From assembly GCF_023953965.1 (NCBI RefSeq), contig NZ_JAMLIX010000001.1, positions 372,001 to 436,000 of the forward strand: a stretch of 64,000 bases of DNA, read 5' to 3'. Below the pieces are notes generated by a model that was not told the origin of the DNA, made no database searches, and saw only the letters and a program-made list of their open reading frames with translations. The position numbers and the translations under genes are program-made. Position 1 is the stretch's first letter. The number at the start of each line of letters is the position of its first letter. Positions 19,428 to 27,027 of this stretch are shown here, piece after piece. The DNA is from Bosea sp. (in: a-proteobacteria) (GTDB lineage Bacteria; Pseudomonadota; Alphaproteobacteria; Rhizobiales; Beijerinckiaceae).

Positions 19428-19670
19428 CTAAGTGATCGCGCGTCCCATTGGACGGTAACGATGATCCATCGCATTGTTGGAGCATCGAACCCTGCCGGTC
19501 GTCGCATGAATGTCATTTGCGTCGTTCACGACAAAGGGCAAGTCGCCTGATACGAACCCGACAGTGGCGCCGATCCCGATGCGGCATCCAAGCGCGGTCT
19601 TGCCGATCTGCACCATCGGGTCGACGACCGGTTCCAGTCCGAGTTTCTTCCGACCATGTGCTTGCCTCAT
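19428..19670 (-). pseudogene. Relic of the phosphonate-cluster hexapeptide-repeat acetyltransferase
   Basis: An 80-codon frame whose residues resemble the N-terminal third of the DapH/DapD/GlmU-like hexapeptide transferase found in phn clusters: KLGLEPVVDPMVQIGKTALG, then FVVNDANDIHATTGR, then NAMDHRYRPMG, matching from memory the family order (LG.EP...HPT..I...LG, YVVND.D..YA.IGKF, NPGNHPMDR). It stops after 80 residues, whereas the family has about 200, and the segment between YATIGKF and NHPMDR is shortened. The rest is missing. It overlaps the 5' end of phnN head to head, suggesting a rearrangement at this end of the locus. Confidence 0.6.
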
Positions 19671-20255
19671 CGAGATCTCGCCACCCCCGTTTCAGCAGCG
19701 GGCGCGCTCGTCCTCGTGGTCGGACCCTCCGGGGCGGGAAAGGACACCTTGATGGCCGCAGGCCGTGCCGGGCTCGTCGGCGATCCCCGCTTTCGGTTTG
19801 CCCGGCGTCTGATCACCCGCCCCGCCATGGCCGGCGCGGAGGAGCACGATTCCTGCGACGGGGCCCGGTTCCGCGAGGCCGAGGCGCGGGGCGAGCTGGC
19901 ACTGAGCTGGCGCGCACACGGGCTGAGCTACGGCATTCCGGCGGCAGAACTTTCGGGCATCGCCGAGGGGGCCGTGGTGCTCGCCAACGTCTCGCGTACC
20001 GTCATCGCCGCCGCCGAGCGGCTGGCCGCGCGGGTCGTGGTGCTCAACATCACCGCCCCGGTCGCGGTGCTGGCGCAGCGGCTGGCGGCACGCGGGCGCG
20101 AGAGCGAGGCCGATATCGCCGCCCGGCTGAAGCGCGAGGCGTCGCTGACCACCGGGCGTGCCGAGATCGTCACGATCATGAACGACCGCAGCGTGGCCGA
20201 GGCGGCGCAGGAACTGCTCGCCATGCTGCGCGGGCTCGCGCGGCAAGGTTCCTAG
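19656..20255 (+). CDS. phnN: Ribose 1,5-bisphosphate phosphokinase PhnN
   Basis: A 199-residue kinase of the guanylate-kinase fold with P-loop GPSGAGKDT (about 24-32), the classic PhnN form. PhnN phosphorylates ribose 1,5-bisphosphate to PRPP, the final step by which the ribose from C-P lyase is recycled. It is convergent with the DUF1045-phnM genes rather than in line with them as in many relatives. The ribosome site before 19656 is weak, and GTG/ATG alternatives closer to the P-loop exist, so the start is not certain. Confidence 0.88.
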   Translation: MCLPHRDLATPVSAAGALVLVVGPSGAGKDTLMAAGRAGLVGDPRFRFARRLITRPAMAGAEEHDSCDGARFREAEARGELALSWRAHGLSYGIPAAELSGIAEGAVVLANVSRTVIAAAERLAARVVVLNITAPVAVLAQRLAARGRESEADIAARLKREASLTTGRAEIVTIMNDRSVAEAAQELLAMLRGLARQGS

Positions 20256-20314
20256 AGCATTTTCGAGCGAAGTGGACACCGGTTCGCGTGAAGAAAATGC
20301 GATAAAACAAAGAC

Positions 20315-20357
20315 CTAGAGCAATTCCGCGATTCGGAGAATCGCGGAATTGCTCTAG
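20315..20357. terminator. Perfect 20-base inverted repeat between convergent phnN and DUF1045 gene
   Basis: Arms at 20315-20334 and 20338-20357 (CTAGAGCAATTCCGCGATTC-type) are perfect and separated by three bases. The stop codon of the minus-strand gene (20354-20356) lies in the right arm. The position between convergent genes fits a bidirectional transcription stop. The preceding stretch 20257-20314 (GAGCATTTTCGAGCGAAGTGG... then AAAATGCGATAAAACAAAGACC) looks like a dispersed intergenic element common in rhizobia; both parts share the AGAGCA ends. Confidence 0.75.
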
Positions 20358-21049
20358 TCGACCGGGTAGGAATCGAGCAGGCGGAAGCGGCTCTTGCGAT
20401 CGTCCTGCCTGAACAGGGCGAAGCGATCCAGCCTGACCGGACCTGCAGGCAGCGCCGCCGCGGAGGCTGCTGCGAGCGCCTGCCGGACCGGAGCGATCCG
20501 TCCGTCCGGCAGCGAACCGGTCAATGTCATGTGAAAGCGGAAGGCATCGCCCACGTAAGGATAGCCATAGGCATCGAGATAGGCGTGCTGCGCCGGGGTG
20601 AGCGGGCTTGCGAGCCGCCGCGCCCGATCCGCTTCGGCCAGCGGCGCGCGGAAGGGCTCGAAGGCCCGCACCAGCGCGAAGGCGAAGCGTTGCAGATCCG
20701 CGCCCGGCGCGGAGGGAGTCAGCGCGACGAAGGAGCCGAGCGCGGTGACGCTGAGGCCCGCGAGCGCCACCCCTTCCAGCCCGGCGGCATGGTTGCGGGC
20801 AAAGCTCAGAAGCTCGTCCTCGCTGCGGCCTTCGGCGAGCTCGAAAGGCGCCTTCAGCGTGGCATGGAAGCCGTAGCGGCGCGGTTCCTGCGTAAGCTCA
20901 GGCCATGTCGCCGGGTCGCAGCCGGGCGGAACGAGGAAGGGAACGTCCTCGCCCGTCGAGGCGTCGTAGCCGAGCACGGCCGAGCCGAAGCGCCACAGCG
21001 CGCTGTCGGCGGCGGGGGCGTAATAGACGGCGTAGCGGGGCTTGCTCAA
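20354..21049 (-). CDS. DUF1045 protein, probable 2H phosphoesterase of the phn operon
   Basis: A 231-residue protein typical of rhizobial phn operons. Two HxT motifs, HAT at 62-64 and HMT at 173-175, are the hallmark of 2H phosphoesterases, which open cyclic phosphates. The C-P lyase path produces 5-phosphoribosyl 1,2-cyclic phosphate, opened by PhnP in E. coli; no phnP is present here, so this protein may do that step (inference). Its start overlaps the phnM stop by 4 bases, so it is the last gene of the phnG-M operon. Confidence 0.85.
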   Translation of the reverse strand: MSKPRYAVYYAPAADSALWRFGSAVLGYDASTGEDVPFLVPPGCDPATWPELTQEPRRYGFHATLKAPFELAEGRSEDELLSFARNHAAGLEGVALAGLSVTALGSFVALTPSAPGADLQRFAFALVRAFEPFRAPLAEADRARRLASPLTPAQHAYLDAYGYPYVGDAFRFHMTLTGSLPDGRIAPVRQALAAASAAALPAGPVRLDRFALFRQDDRKSRFRLLDSYPVD

Positions 21050-22185
21050 AATGCCCGCTCGCCTCTCGACCAGACCGCACCGAGGACCGGCGTCGTGCCG
21101 ATGAGCCTGAAGCGGACGAGGTCGGCCCTGAGCCCGGTCTTGAGATGGCCGCGGTCCTTCAGGCCGAGGATGTCGGCGACCTTCCAGGTCACCATGCCCA
21201 TCGCTTCCGGCAGCGCGATGCCGTGGCTGGCTTTGAGCTTGATCACCGCTTGGAGCAGGCTCGCGGGCACGTAGTCCGAGGAAAGGCCGTCGAGCAGGCC
21301 CTTCTCCGCCAGCTCCGAGACCGAGACCCCGCCCGAATGCGAGCCGCCGCGCACGACGTTCGGCGCGCCGGCGACGGTGGCGAGGCCGTGCCGCTTGGCG
21401 GCGGCGGCGGCTTCGAGCGTGGTCGGGAATTCCGAGATCACCGCGCCGGAAGCGATGCCTTCCTCGACATGCTCGGGAGTGGTGTCGTCATGGGTCGCGA
21501 GCGGGATGCCGCGCCTGCGGAAAATATCGACGACGGCCGACCAGTTCTTCGCGACATTCGCGGCGCCCTCCTGCTGGCGCACAACCACGTCCTGCTCGAA
21601 TTCGGCCTGCGTCTTGCCGTTGCCGAGCGAGTAGGTGCGCAGATGCTCGATGTTGCGCCACTGGCGCTGGCCCGGCGTGTGGTCCATCAGCGAGACGAGC
21701 TGGACGAGCGCGTCGTCCTGATAGGGCTCGATGTCCCTGAGCAGGTCGGGGCTCGTCAATTCGCAGCGCATATGGACGCGGTGGTCGATGCGGAAGACGT
21801 TCTCGCGCCTGCCCTCGGCCAGCGCCTTCATCACGTCGGCGAAGATGTCCTTGCGGTAGTCCTTGGCCGAGAACGGCGTGCCGGCGCAGACCGCGTCGTA
21901 TACGGTGGTGACGCCGGCCGCCGCCATCTGCGCGTCATGGACGAGCGCTGCCGCCAGCCCGTTCGGCCAGAAGACCTTCGGGCGCGGCATGAAATGCTTT
22001 TCCATGTTGTCGGTGTGCATCTCGACGAGGCCGGGCGCGACATAGTCGCCGCCGGCGTCGATGGCGCCCGGCAGGGAGGTCTTGCCCTGATCGACCGCCG
22101 TGATGCCGGTTGCGTCGAAAGCGATCGTGCCGGTGACGACCTCGTTCTCGAGAATCAGCCTGGCGTTGGTGAGAACGGTCTGCAT
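21046..22185 (-). CDS. phnM: Alpha-D-ribose 1-methylphosphonate 5-triphosphate diphosphatase PhnM
   Basis: A 379-residue amidohydrolase-fold enzyme, standard PhnM length. Metal ligands are visible in VEMHTDNMEKHFMPRP (about 55-70), HDDTTPEHV and the SDYVP near the C-terminus. It removes pyrophosphate from ribose 1-alkylphosphonate 5-triphosphate to make the substrate of PhnJ. Its start abuts the stop of phnL (overlap of one base), showing tight coupling in the operon. Confidence 0.95.
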   Translation of the reverse strand: MQTVLTNARLILENEVVTGTIAFDATGITAVDQGKTSLPGAIDAGGDYVAPGLVEMHTDNMEKHFMPRPKVFWPNGLAAALVHDAQMAAAGVTTVYDAVCAGTPFSAKDYRKDIFADVMKALAEGRRENVFRIDHRVHMRCELTSPDLLRDIEPYQDDALVQLVSLMDHTPGQRQWRNIEHLRTYSLGNGKTQAEFEQDVVVRQQEGAANVAKNWSAVVDIFRRRGIPLATHDDTTPEHVEEGIASGAVISEFPTTLEAAAAAKRHGLATVAGAPNVVRGGSHSGGVSVSELAEKGLLDGLSSDYVPASLLQAVIKLKASHGIALPEAMGMVTWKVADILGLKDRGHLKTGLRADLVRFRLIGTTPVLGAVWSRGERAF

Positions 22186-22883
22186 CAGGCAGTCTTCCTG
22201 AAAGCGGTGATGTCGAGATAGCGGGTCGCGACGCGCTCGCGGACGGCCTCGTCATGGAAGATCCCGACGATGGCGGAGCCTGCGGCGCGCGCTTCCGCGA
22301 TGAGGTCGACGACGACGTCGCGATTGGCGGCGTCGAGCGAGGCGGTCGGCTCGTCGATCAGCATGATTGCCGACGGATCGACGAAGGAGCGGGCGATGTT
22401 GACGCGCTGCTGCTCGCCGCCGGAGAAGGTCGCGGGCGCGAGGGTCCACAGCCGCTCGGGCAGGTTGAGGCGGGCGAGCATGGCTCTCGCCTTCCCGGTC
22501 GCGACCTCGGGATCGGCGCCGCGCGCCAGCAGCGGATCGCGCACGATGTCGAGCGTCGAGACGCGCGGGATGACACGCAGGAACTGCGAGACGAAGCCGA
22601 GCGTGCGCCGGCGGATGTCGAGCACGGTGCGCGGCACGGCCGAGACGATGTCGACGGGGCGGCCGGCATGGGTGATGCGGATTACGCCCGATGTCGGCCT
22701 GTAATTGCCGTAGAGGATACGCAGCAGGCTCGACTTGCCGGCACCCGACGCGCCCGCCAGCACCAGCGCCTCGCCGGCCTCGACGCTGAAATCGACGTTG
22801 TCGAAGACGGGCAGGCGCGCTCCGCCCTGGTTGTGCAGGGTGAAGGTCTTGGCGACGTTCTCGACCTGAATCATCCTGGTCAT
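22185..22883 (-). CDS. phnL: PhnL, ATP-binding subunit of phosphonate metabolism
   Basis: A 232-residue ABC-type ATPase with Walker A GASGAGKSS, signature FSGGEQQRVNIARSF and Walker B IMLIDEPTASLD. PhnL lacks a partner permease in this operon; in E. coli it is required with PhnG-H-I for transfer of the phosphonate to ATP and associates with the C-P lyase core through PhnK. The 108-base gap before phnK, carrying one copy of a dispersed repeat, is the only large gap inside phnG-M. Confidence 0.95.
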   Translation of the reverse strand: MTRMIQVENVAKTFTLHNQGGARLPVFDNVDFSVEAGEALVLAGASGAGKSSLLRILYGNYRPTSGVIRITHAGRPVDIVSAVPRTVLDIRRRTLGFVSQFLRVIPRVSTLDIVRDPLLARGADPEVATGKARAMLARLNLPERLWTLAPATFSGGEQQRVNIARSFVDPSAIMLIDEPTASLDAANRDVVVDLIAEARAAGSAIVGIFHDEAVRERVATRYLDITAFRKTA

Positions 22884-22936
22884 GGGGTCAGTGCCTTGCC
22901 GATTCGCGGTGACGGGGATGTGACGGGGGCGCCGCT

Positions 22937-22980
22937 GTCATTCCGGGACGCGCCGCAGGCGCGGACCCGGAACCCACGAC
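22937..22980. repeat. Single copy of the dispersed GTCATTCCGGG element between phnK and phnL
   Basis: The run from GTCATTCCGGGACGCG to CCGGAACCCACGAC matches the complement of the right half of the repeat at 6333-6463 with only a few changes. It has a small hairpin of its own (CGCGCCGCAGGCGCG). It splits the phnK-phnL junction, which in most operons is tightly spaced. Confidence 0.75.
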
Positions 22981-22991
22981 AGGAGAACAGG

Positions 22992-23798
22992 TCACACACT
23001 CAGCACCGCCGAGGTCAGGAGTTGCGTATAGGCGTGATGCGGGTCGTCGAGGACCTGGTCGGTCAGGCCCTGCTCGACGACGCGGCCATCCTTCATCACC
23101 ATCAGCCGGTCGGTGAGGAGCCTCGCGACGGCGAGGTCGTGGGTGACGATGATGGCGGCGAGGCCGAGATCGCGCACCAGCACGCGCAGCAGGTCGAGCA
23201 GGCGCGCCTGCACCGAGACGTCGAGGCCCCCGGTCGGCTCGTCCATGAAGACGAGGCGCGGTTGCGAGACCAGCACGCGGGCGATCTGCAGGCGCTGCTG
23301 CATGCCGCCGGAGAACTGGCGCGGCCGGTCGTCGATGCGGGAGCCGGCGATCTCGACGCGTTGCAGCCAGTCGAGGGCGCGCTCGCGGATCTTCCCGTAA
23401 TGCCGGTCGCCGCGGTCCATCAGGCGCTCGCCGACATTGCCGCCGGCGGTGACGTCCATGCGCAGGCCGTCGCGCGGGTTCTGGTGGACGATGCCCCAGG
23501 CGGTGCGCATCAGGCTGCGGCGCTCCTGCTCGGAGACCGAGTAGATGTCGAGCGGCTCGGGGCCGCCGCGGAACATGACCTCGCCCTCGTCGGGCCTGTC
23601 GATGCCGGCGAGGCAGCGCAGCAGGGTCGACTTGCCCGAGCCGGATTCGCCGACGATGCCGAGCACCTCGCCCGGCCAGAGCTCGAAGGAGACATCGGCA
23701 CAGCCGATGCGCCCGCCATAGAAGCGGCCGACGCCGGCGACGGAGAGCAGCGGGGCGGGGTCGAGGTCGGCGTCGGGGAACGTGGCGTGAAGGGTCAT
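22992..23798 (-). CDS. phnK: PhnK, ABC-type ATPase of the C-P lyase complex
   Basis: A 268-residue ATPase with Walker A GESGSGKST, signature FSGGMQQRLQIARVL and Walker B LVFMDEPTGGLD, close to oligopeptide-type ATPases. PhnK docks on the PhnGHIJ core at PhnJ. The start overlaps the phnJ stop by 4 bases (minus strand), and the length is normal. No feature suggests loss of function. Confidence 0.95.
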   Translation of the reverse strand: MTLHATFPDADLDPAPLLSVAGVGRFYGGRIGCADVSFELWPGEVLGIVGESGSGKSTLLRCLAGIDRPDEGEVMFRGGPEPLDIYSVSEQERRSLMRTAWGIVHQNPRDGLRMDVTAGGNVGERLMDRGDRHYGKIRERALDWLQRVEIAGSRIDDRPRQFSGGMQQRLQIARVLVSQPRLVFMDEPTGGLDVSVQARLLDLLRVLVRDLGLAAIIVTHDLAVARLLTDRLMVMKDGRVVEQGLTDQVLDDPHHAYTQLLTSAVLSV

Positions 23799-24700
23799 GG
23801 GGCGGTCTCCTCGACCAGCCCGCTTGCCGTCGCATCGCCCAGCATGGTGCCGCGATGGCCTTCAGCCCGGCGGGTCTCGCAGTAATGGCTGTCGGAGCAG
23901 ACGAACATGCGCCCGCCGCGATCGTCGATGACGACCTCGTCGAGATAGCTGTCGGCCGCGCCGCAGAGCCCGCAGGGCTGCGACCAGCTCTGGATGCGGA
24001 AGGGATGATCCTCGAAATCGAGGCTCCTCACGCGGGTATGGGGGGGCAGCGCGTAGATGCGCTTCTCGCGGCCGGCGCCGAACAGTTGCAGCGCGGGCGA
24101 CATGTGCATCTTGGGGTTGTCGAATTTCGGGATGGGCGAAGGCGCCATCACGTAACGGTCGTTGACCATGACGGGATAGTCATAGGTCTTGGTGATCTCG
24201 CCGTAGCGGGCGATGTCCTCGTAGAGCTTGACCTGCATCAGCCCGTATTCGGCCCAGGCGTGCATCTTGCGGGTCTCGGCCTCGCGCGGCTCCAGGCGGC
24301 GTAAGGGTTCCGGCATCGGCACCTGATAGACCATGACCTGCCCGGCTTTCAGCGGCGCCTCCGGGATGCGGTGGCGGGTCTGGATGATCGTCGCCTCCCC
24401 GGTCGCCTCGCTGGTGCGGGCATCGGCCGTGCGCTCGAAGAACCTGCGGATCGAGACGGCGTTGGTGGTGTCGTCGGCGCCCTGGTCGATCACCTTGAGC
24501 GTATCGGCCGGGCCGATGATCGCGGCGGTGATCTGGATGCCGCCGGTGCCCCAGCCGCGGGCGAGCGGCATCTCGCGCGAGCCGAACGGCACCTGATAAC
24601 CCGGCACCGCGACGGCCTTGAGCAAAGCGCGGCGGATCATCCGCTTGGTCTGCTCGTCGAGATAGGCGTAGTTGTAGGCCGGAACCTGGTGAAGGGTCAT
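23795..24700 (-). CDS. phnJ: Carbon-phosphorus lyase PhnJ (radical SAM)
   Basis: A 301-residue enzyme that splits the C-P bond of ribose 1-alkylphosphonate 5-phosphate by a radical SAM reaction. The four essential cysteines are present: Cys243 and Cys246 (CGLC), Cys268 and Cys274, spacing CX2CX21CX5C, as expected for PhnJ. The radical-carrying glycine region (AVPGYQVPFGSREMPLARGWGTGG) is intact near 31-53. It is coupled by 4-base overlaps to phnI and phnK. Confidence 0.97.
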   Translation of the reverse strand: MTLHQVPAYNYAYLDEQTKRMIRRALLKAVAVPGYQVPFGSREMPLARGWGTGGIQITAAIIGPADTLKVIDQGADDTTNAVSIRRFFERTADARTSEATGEATIIQTRHRIPEAPLKAGQVMVYQVPMPEPLRRLEPREAETRKMHAWAEYGLMQVKLYEDIARYGEITKTYDYPVMVNDRYVMAPSPIPKFDNPKMHMSPALQLFGAGREKRIYALPPHTRVRSLDFEDHPFRIQSWSQPCGLCGAADSYLDEVVIDDRGGRMFVCSDSHYCETRRAEGHRGTMLGDATASGLVEETAP

Positions 24701-25908
24701 TCCGCGGCCTCCGGCAGCGTGTCCTGCTCGCGGGCGAGCCGTTCCTCGCGCTCCTTGCGGATGCGGCGGATCAGTTCGAGCTCGCCCTGGAAATCGACGT
24801 AGTGCGGCAGCTTCAGGTGCTCGACGAAGCCGGCCGCCTCGACATTGTCGGCGTGGTAGAGAACGAACTCGTCCTGCTGCGCCGGATAGGTCGTCGCCTC
24901 GCCGAAATCGCGCGCCTTCAGCGCCCGGTCGACCAGCGACATCGACATCGCCTTGCGCTCGCTATGGCCGAAGACGAGGCCGTAGCCGCGGGTGAATTGC
25001 GGCGGCACCTCCTTCGAGCCCTGGAACTGGTTGACCATCTGGCATTCGGTCAGGGTGACGTCGCCGAGATCGACCGCGAAGCCGAGTTCCTCCGGCACGA
25101 ATTCGACCGCGACCTCGCCGACGCGGACCTCGCCGACGAAGGGATGCGTGCCGCCGAAGCCGCGCTGCACGGAATAGCCGAGGCCGAGCAGGAAACCCTC
25201 GTCGCCGCGCGCCATCGATTGCAGGCGCACGTCGCGCTCGGCCGGAAAGGCGATCGGATCGCGCGTCAGGTCGAAGGGGCGCGGATCGCCCTCCGGCGGC
25301 TCCTCCGCCTCCATCAGCCCTTCGGCGCCGAGGATATCGGGCACACGCGGCATATGAGGATCGAGCGGGGCTCTTTCCTTCTCCCCTCGGGAGAGAAGGT
25401 GGCCCGGCGGAGCCGGGTCGGATGAGGGAAGGCTTGGCGCTGCCGCGTCCTGTGCGTTGCGCGGCCTACCCTCTCCCCCAAGGGCAGAGGGGGCCTGTTG
25501 CGGTTCCATCAGGGCGAAGTCGAAGAGGCGATGCGTATAGTCATAGGTCGGCCCGAGCACCTGCCCGCCGGGCAGATCCTTGTAGGTCGCCGAGACACGG
25601 CGGCGGATCGCCATCGCGGCGGTATCGAGCGGCTCGGAAGAGCCGAAGCGCGGCAGCGTGGTGCGATAGGCGCGCATCAGGAAAGCGGCCTCGATCACGT
25701 CGCCCTGCGACTGCTTCAGGGCGAGCGCGGCGAGGTCCCGGTCATAGAGCGAGCCCTCGTTCATCACGCGGGCGCAGGCCAGCGCCTGCTGCTCGCGGAT
25801 CTGGGCGACGCTGATCTCCGGCACGGCCGGGTCGCCCCGGCGCGCCTCGGCGACGAGATCATGCGTGGCGAGGATCGCGGCCTCGCCGCCCTTGACGGCG
25901 ACATACAT
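24697..25908 (-). CDS. phnI: PhnI, carrying an in-frame palindromic repeat
   Basis: A 403-residue homologue of PhnI, the catalytic subunit that attaches the phosphonate to ATP ribose with release of adenine. E. coli PhnI is 354 residues. About 41 additional codons at residues 139-180 form a low-complexity Ala/Pro/Gly/Ser segment between FALMEPQQAP and PHMPRVPDILG, and the DNA there is a palindromic intergenic-type repeat. The frame is preserved, flanking PhnI sequence is intact and the later conserved HYVDFQGELELIR is present, so the protein is probably functional with a disordered loop. Confidence 0.93.
   Translation of the reverse strand: MYVAVKGGEAAILATHDLVAEARRGDPAVPEISVAQIREQQALACARVMNEGSLYDRDLAALALKQSQGDVIEAAFLMRAYRTTLPRFGSSEPLDTAAMAIRRRVSATYKDLPGGQVLGPTYDYTHRLFDFALMEPQQAPSALGGEGRPRNAQDAAAPSLPSSDPAPPGHLLSRGEKERAPLDPHMPRVPDILGAEGLMEAEEPPEGDPRPFDLTRDPIAFPAERDVRLQSMARGDEGFLLGLGYSVQRGFGGTHPFVGEVRVGEVAVEFVPEELGFAVDLGDVTLTECQMVNQFQGSKEVPPQFTRGYGLVFGHSERKAMSMSLVDRALKARDFGEATTYPAQQDEFVLYHADNVEAAGFVEHLKLPHYVDFQGELELIRRIRKEREERLAREQDTLPEAAE
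25371..25492. repeat. Palindromic intergenic-type repeat inserted in phnI
   Basis: The plus strand reads CCTTCTCCCCTCGGGAGAGAAGG, then GGCCCGGCGGAGCCGGG, then GGATGAGGG..., and closes with CCCTCTCCCCCAAGGGCAGAGGG. These hairpin modules are those of a repeat often seen between genes in rhizobia; a related fragment (CCCTCTCCCACAGGGAGAAGG) lies between phnE and phnD near 29596. Here it is inside a coding region and adds about 41 codons without a stop. Confidence 0.75.
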
Positions 25909-26513
25909 CAGACTGCCTCCCCGATCTCAGTCGAGCGCGGCAGGCCGATCACGCCATCGCCATGGGCCAGCACGACATCGACGCCGAGCGGATAGAGCGC
26001 GCCGTTATCGCTGAGCTCCGCGATGAAGCTGGGGCGCAGGCCCCGCGGCGCGATCGTACGGCTGCCGGGAATGCCGGGGCCGGAGAGCGTGAAGGCCGTG
26101 CCGCCTTCCAGCGCCGCGACCTGGACGATCACGGTGGTGGAACGATCCGGGAACTGGTCCGTGCCAAGGTTGAAGGCGGAAAGCCTGGGCTCGTCGGCCG
26201 CACCGTCGAGCACGGCGAAGGCGGCCCCGGCCGGCTCGTCGACCAGCGCCACGCCGCAATGGAAGCGCAGCCAGGCGGCGGCCGCGCCGTCGCGCAGCGC
26301 CTCGGGCAGCCAGACCGGGGTCTCGTAATCGGCCAGCGCCAGCAGCGTCGTGGCAGTGGCCATGGCAAGGCCTTCCGGCGGCGTGATGTCAGCGGCGACG
26401 GCCTGGAGCGTGCCGGGTTCGGAGAGCGCCGCGAGCAAGGCGCGGAAGGCGGCCTGCGACTGGAAGACCGGATCGGAGAAGCCGGGGGAGATCCTGTCCT
26501 GCGCCGTCATCAC
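25908..26513 (-). CDS. phnH: PhnH, C-P lyase core subunit
   Basis: A 201-residue protein with the family's start (SPGFSDPVFQSQAAFRALLAALSEPG) and end (ALYPLGVDVVLAHGDGVIGLPRST). PhnH is a structural subunit of the PhnGHIJ core. Its stop overlaps the phnI start by one base and its start overlaps the phnG stop by 4 bases. Normal length, no anomalies. Confidence 0.95.
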   Translation of the reverse strand: MMTAQDRISPGFSDPVFQSQAAFRALLAALSEPGTLQAVAADITPPEGLAMATATTLLALADYETPVWLPEALRDGAAAAWLRFHCGVALVDEPAGAAFAVLDGAADEPRLSAFNLGTDQFPDRSTTVIVQVAALEGGTAFTLSGPGIPGSRTIAPRGLRPSFIAELSDNGALYPLGVDVVLAHGDGVIGLPRSTEIGEAV

Positions 26514-26941
26514 TCGCCCCTGACCAGCGTGAAGAAATCGACCTTGGTCGCCGCCGCCTTGCGCGAGGCGAGATCGCGGGCCGCCGCCTGCCGAACGGCC
26601 AGCGCTGCGATACCCTGCGCGAGCTCGCCGCCGGCGGCCGCGTCCTGGAGGCGGGCGTCGAGCAGGGCTGCGAGCCGCGCCTTGCGGTGGTCGCGGCCGA
26701 GCGCATAGGAGAAGCCCATGCGGCCGCTCGGAAGGCGCACGACGCAGCGCGTCACCGTCGCCTCGCCGAGATTGAAGCGCCGCCCGGCGCCGCCGGCCCG
26801 GCCTTCCACCATCACGGTGCCGGTCTCGGGCGCCTTCAGCACCTCATGCTCGGGGAGGACGCCGAGAAGGCTCGCGATCTCGTCGCGGGTGGCGCGCGCC
26901 AGGGTCGCCATCCATTGTTGTCGGGGTGTTTTCGGGTTCAT
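26510..26941 (-). CDS. phnG: PhnG, C-P lyase core subunit
   Basis: A 143-residue protein, normal PhnG length. Recognisable blocks are MATLARATRDEI near the start, RFNLGEATVTRCVVRL in the middle and the basic GYALGRDHRKA-like block (SYALGRDHRKARLAALLDA). PhnG binds PhnI in the core complex. It is the first gene of the seven-gene minus operon plus DUF1045; the start at 26941 faces phnF across 86 bases that hold the putative PhnF operators. Confidence 0.93.
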   Translation of the reverse strand: MNPKTPRQQWMATLARATRDEIASLLGVLPEHEVLKAPETGTVMVEGRAGGAGRRFNLGEATVTRCVVRLPSGRMGFSYALGRDHRKARLAALLDARLQDAAAGGELAQGIAALAVRQAAARDLASRKAAATKVDFFTLVRGE

Positions 26942-26967
26942 CCGCCGGCTCGCTGGTCAGCCACAAA

Positions 26968-27010
26968 TGTCTAGACTATAATGTCCCTGATGATGGTGAA
27001 TGTCTATACT
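26968..27010. promoter_or_regulatory. Paired PhnF-type operator in the phnG-phnF divergent promoter
   Basis: Two similar near-palindromes, TGTCTAGACTA at 26968-26978 and TGTCTATACTT at 27001-27011, are 33 bases apart (about three helical turns) on an AT-rich island. Both fit the TCTA/TATAGAC style of PhnF (GntR/HutC family) sites. Their position would let PhnF repress both phnG-M and itself. No Pho box is visible here, in contrast to the phnC promoter. Confidence 0.65.
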
Positions 27011-27027
27011 TTTCGGATGACCTTTTG

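Noticed and set aside
22930..22950. CTGTCAT near phnL as a Pho box
   Set aside because: It is a single copy and is part of the dispersed GTCATTCCGGG repeat, which also has it at 6457-6465 in reverse; no second 7-base half at the right spacing.
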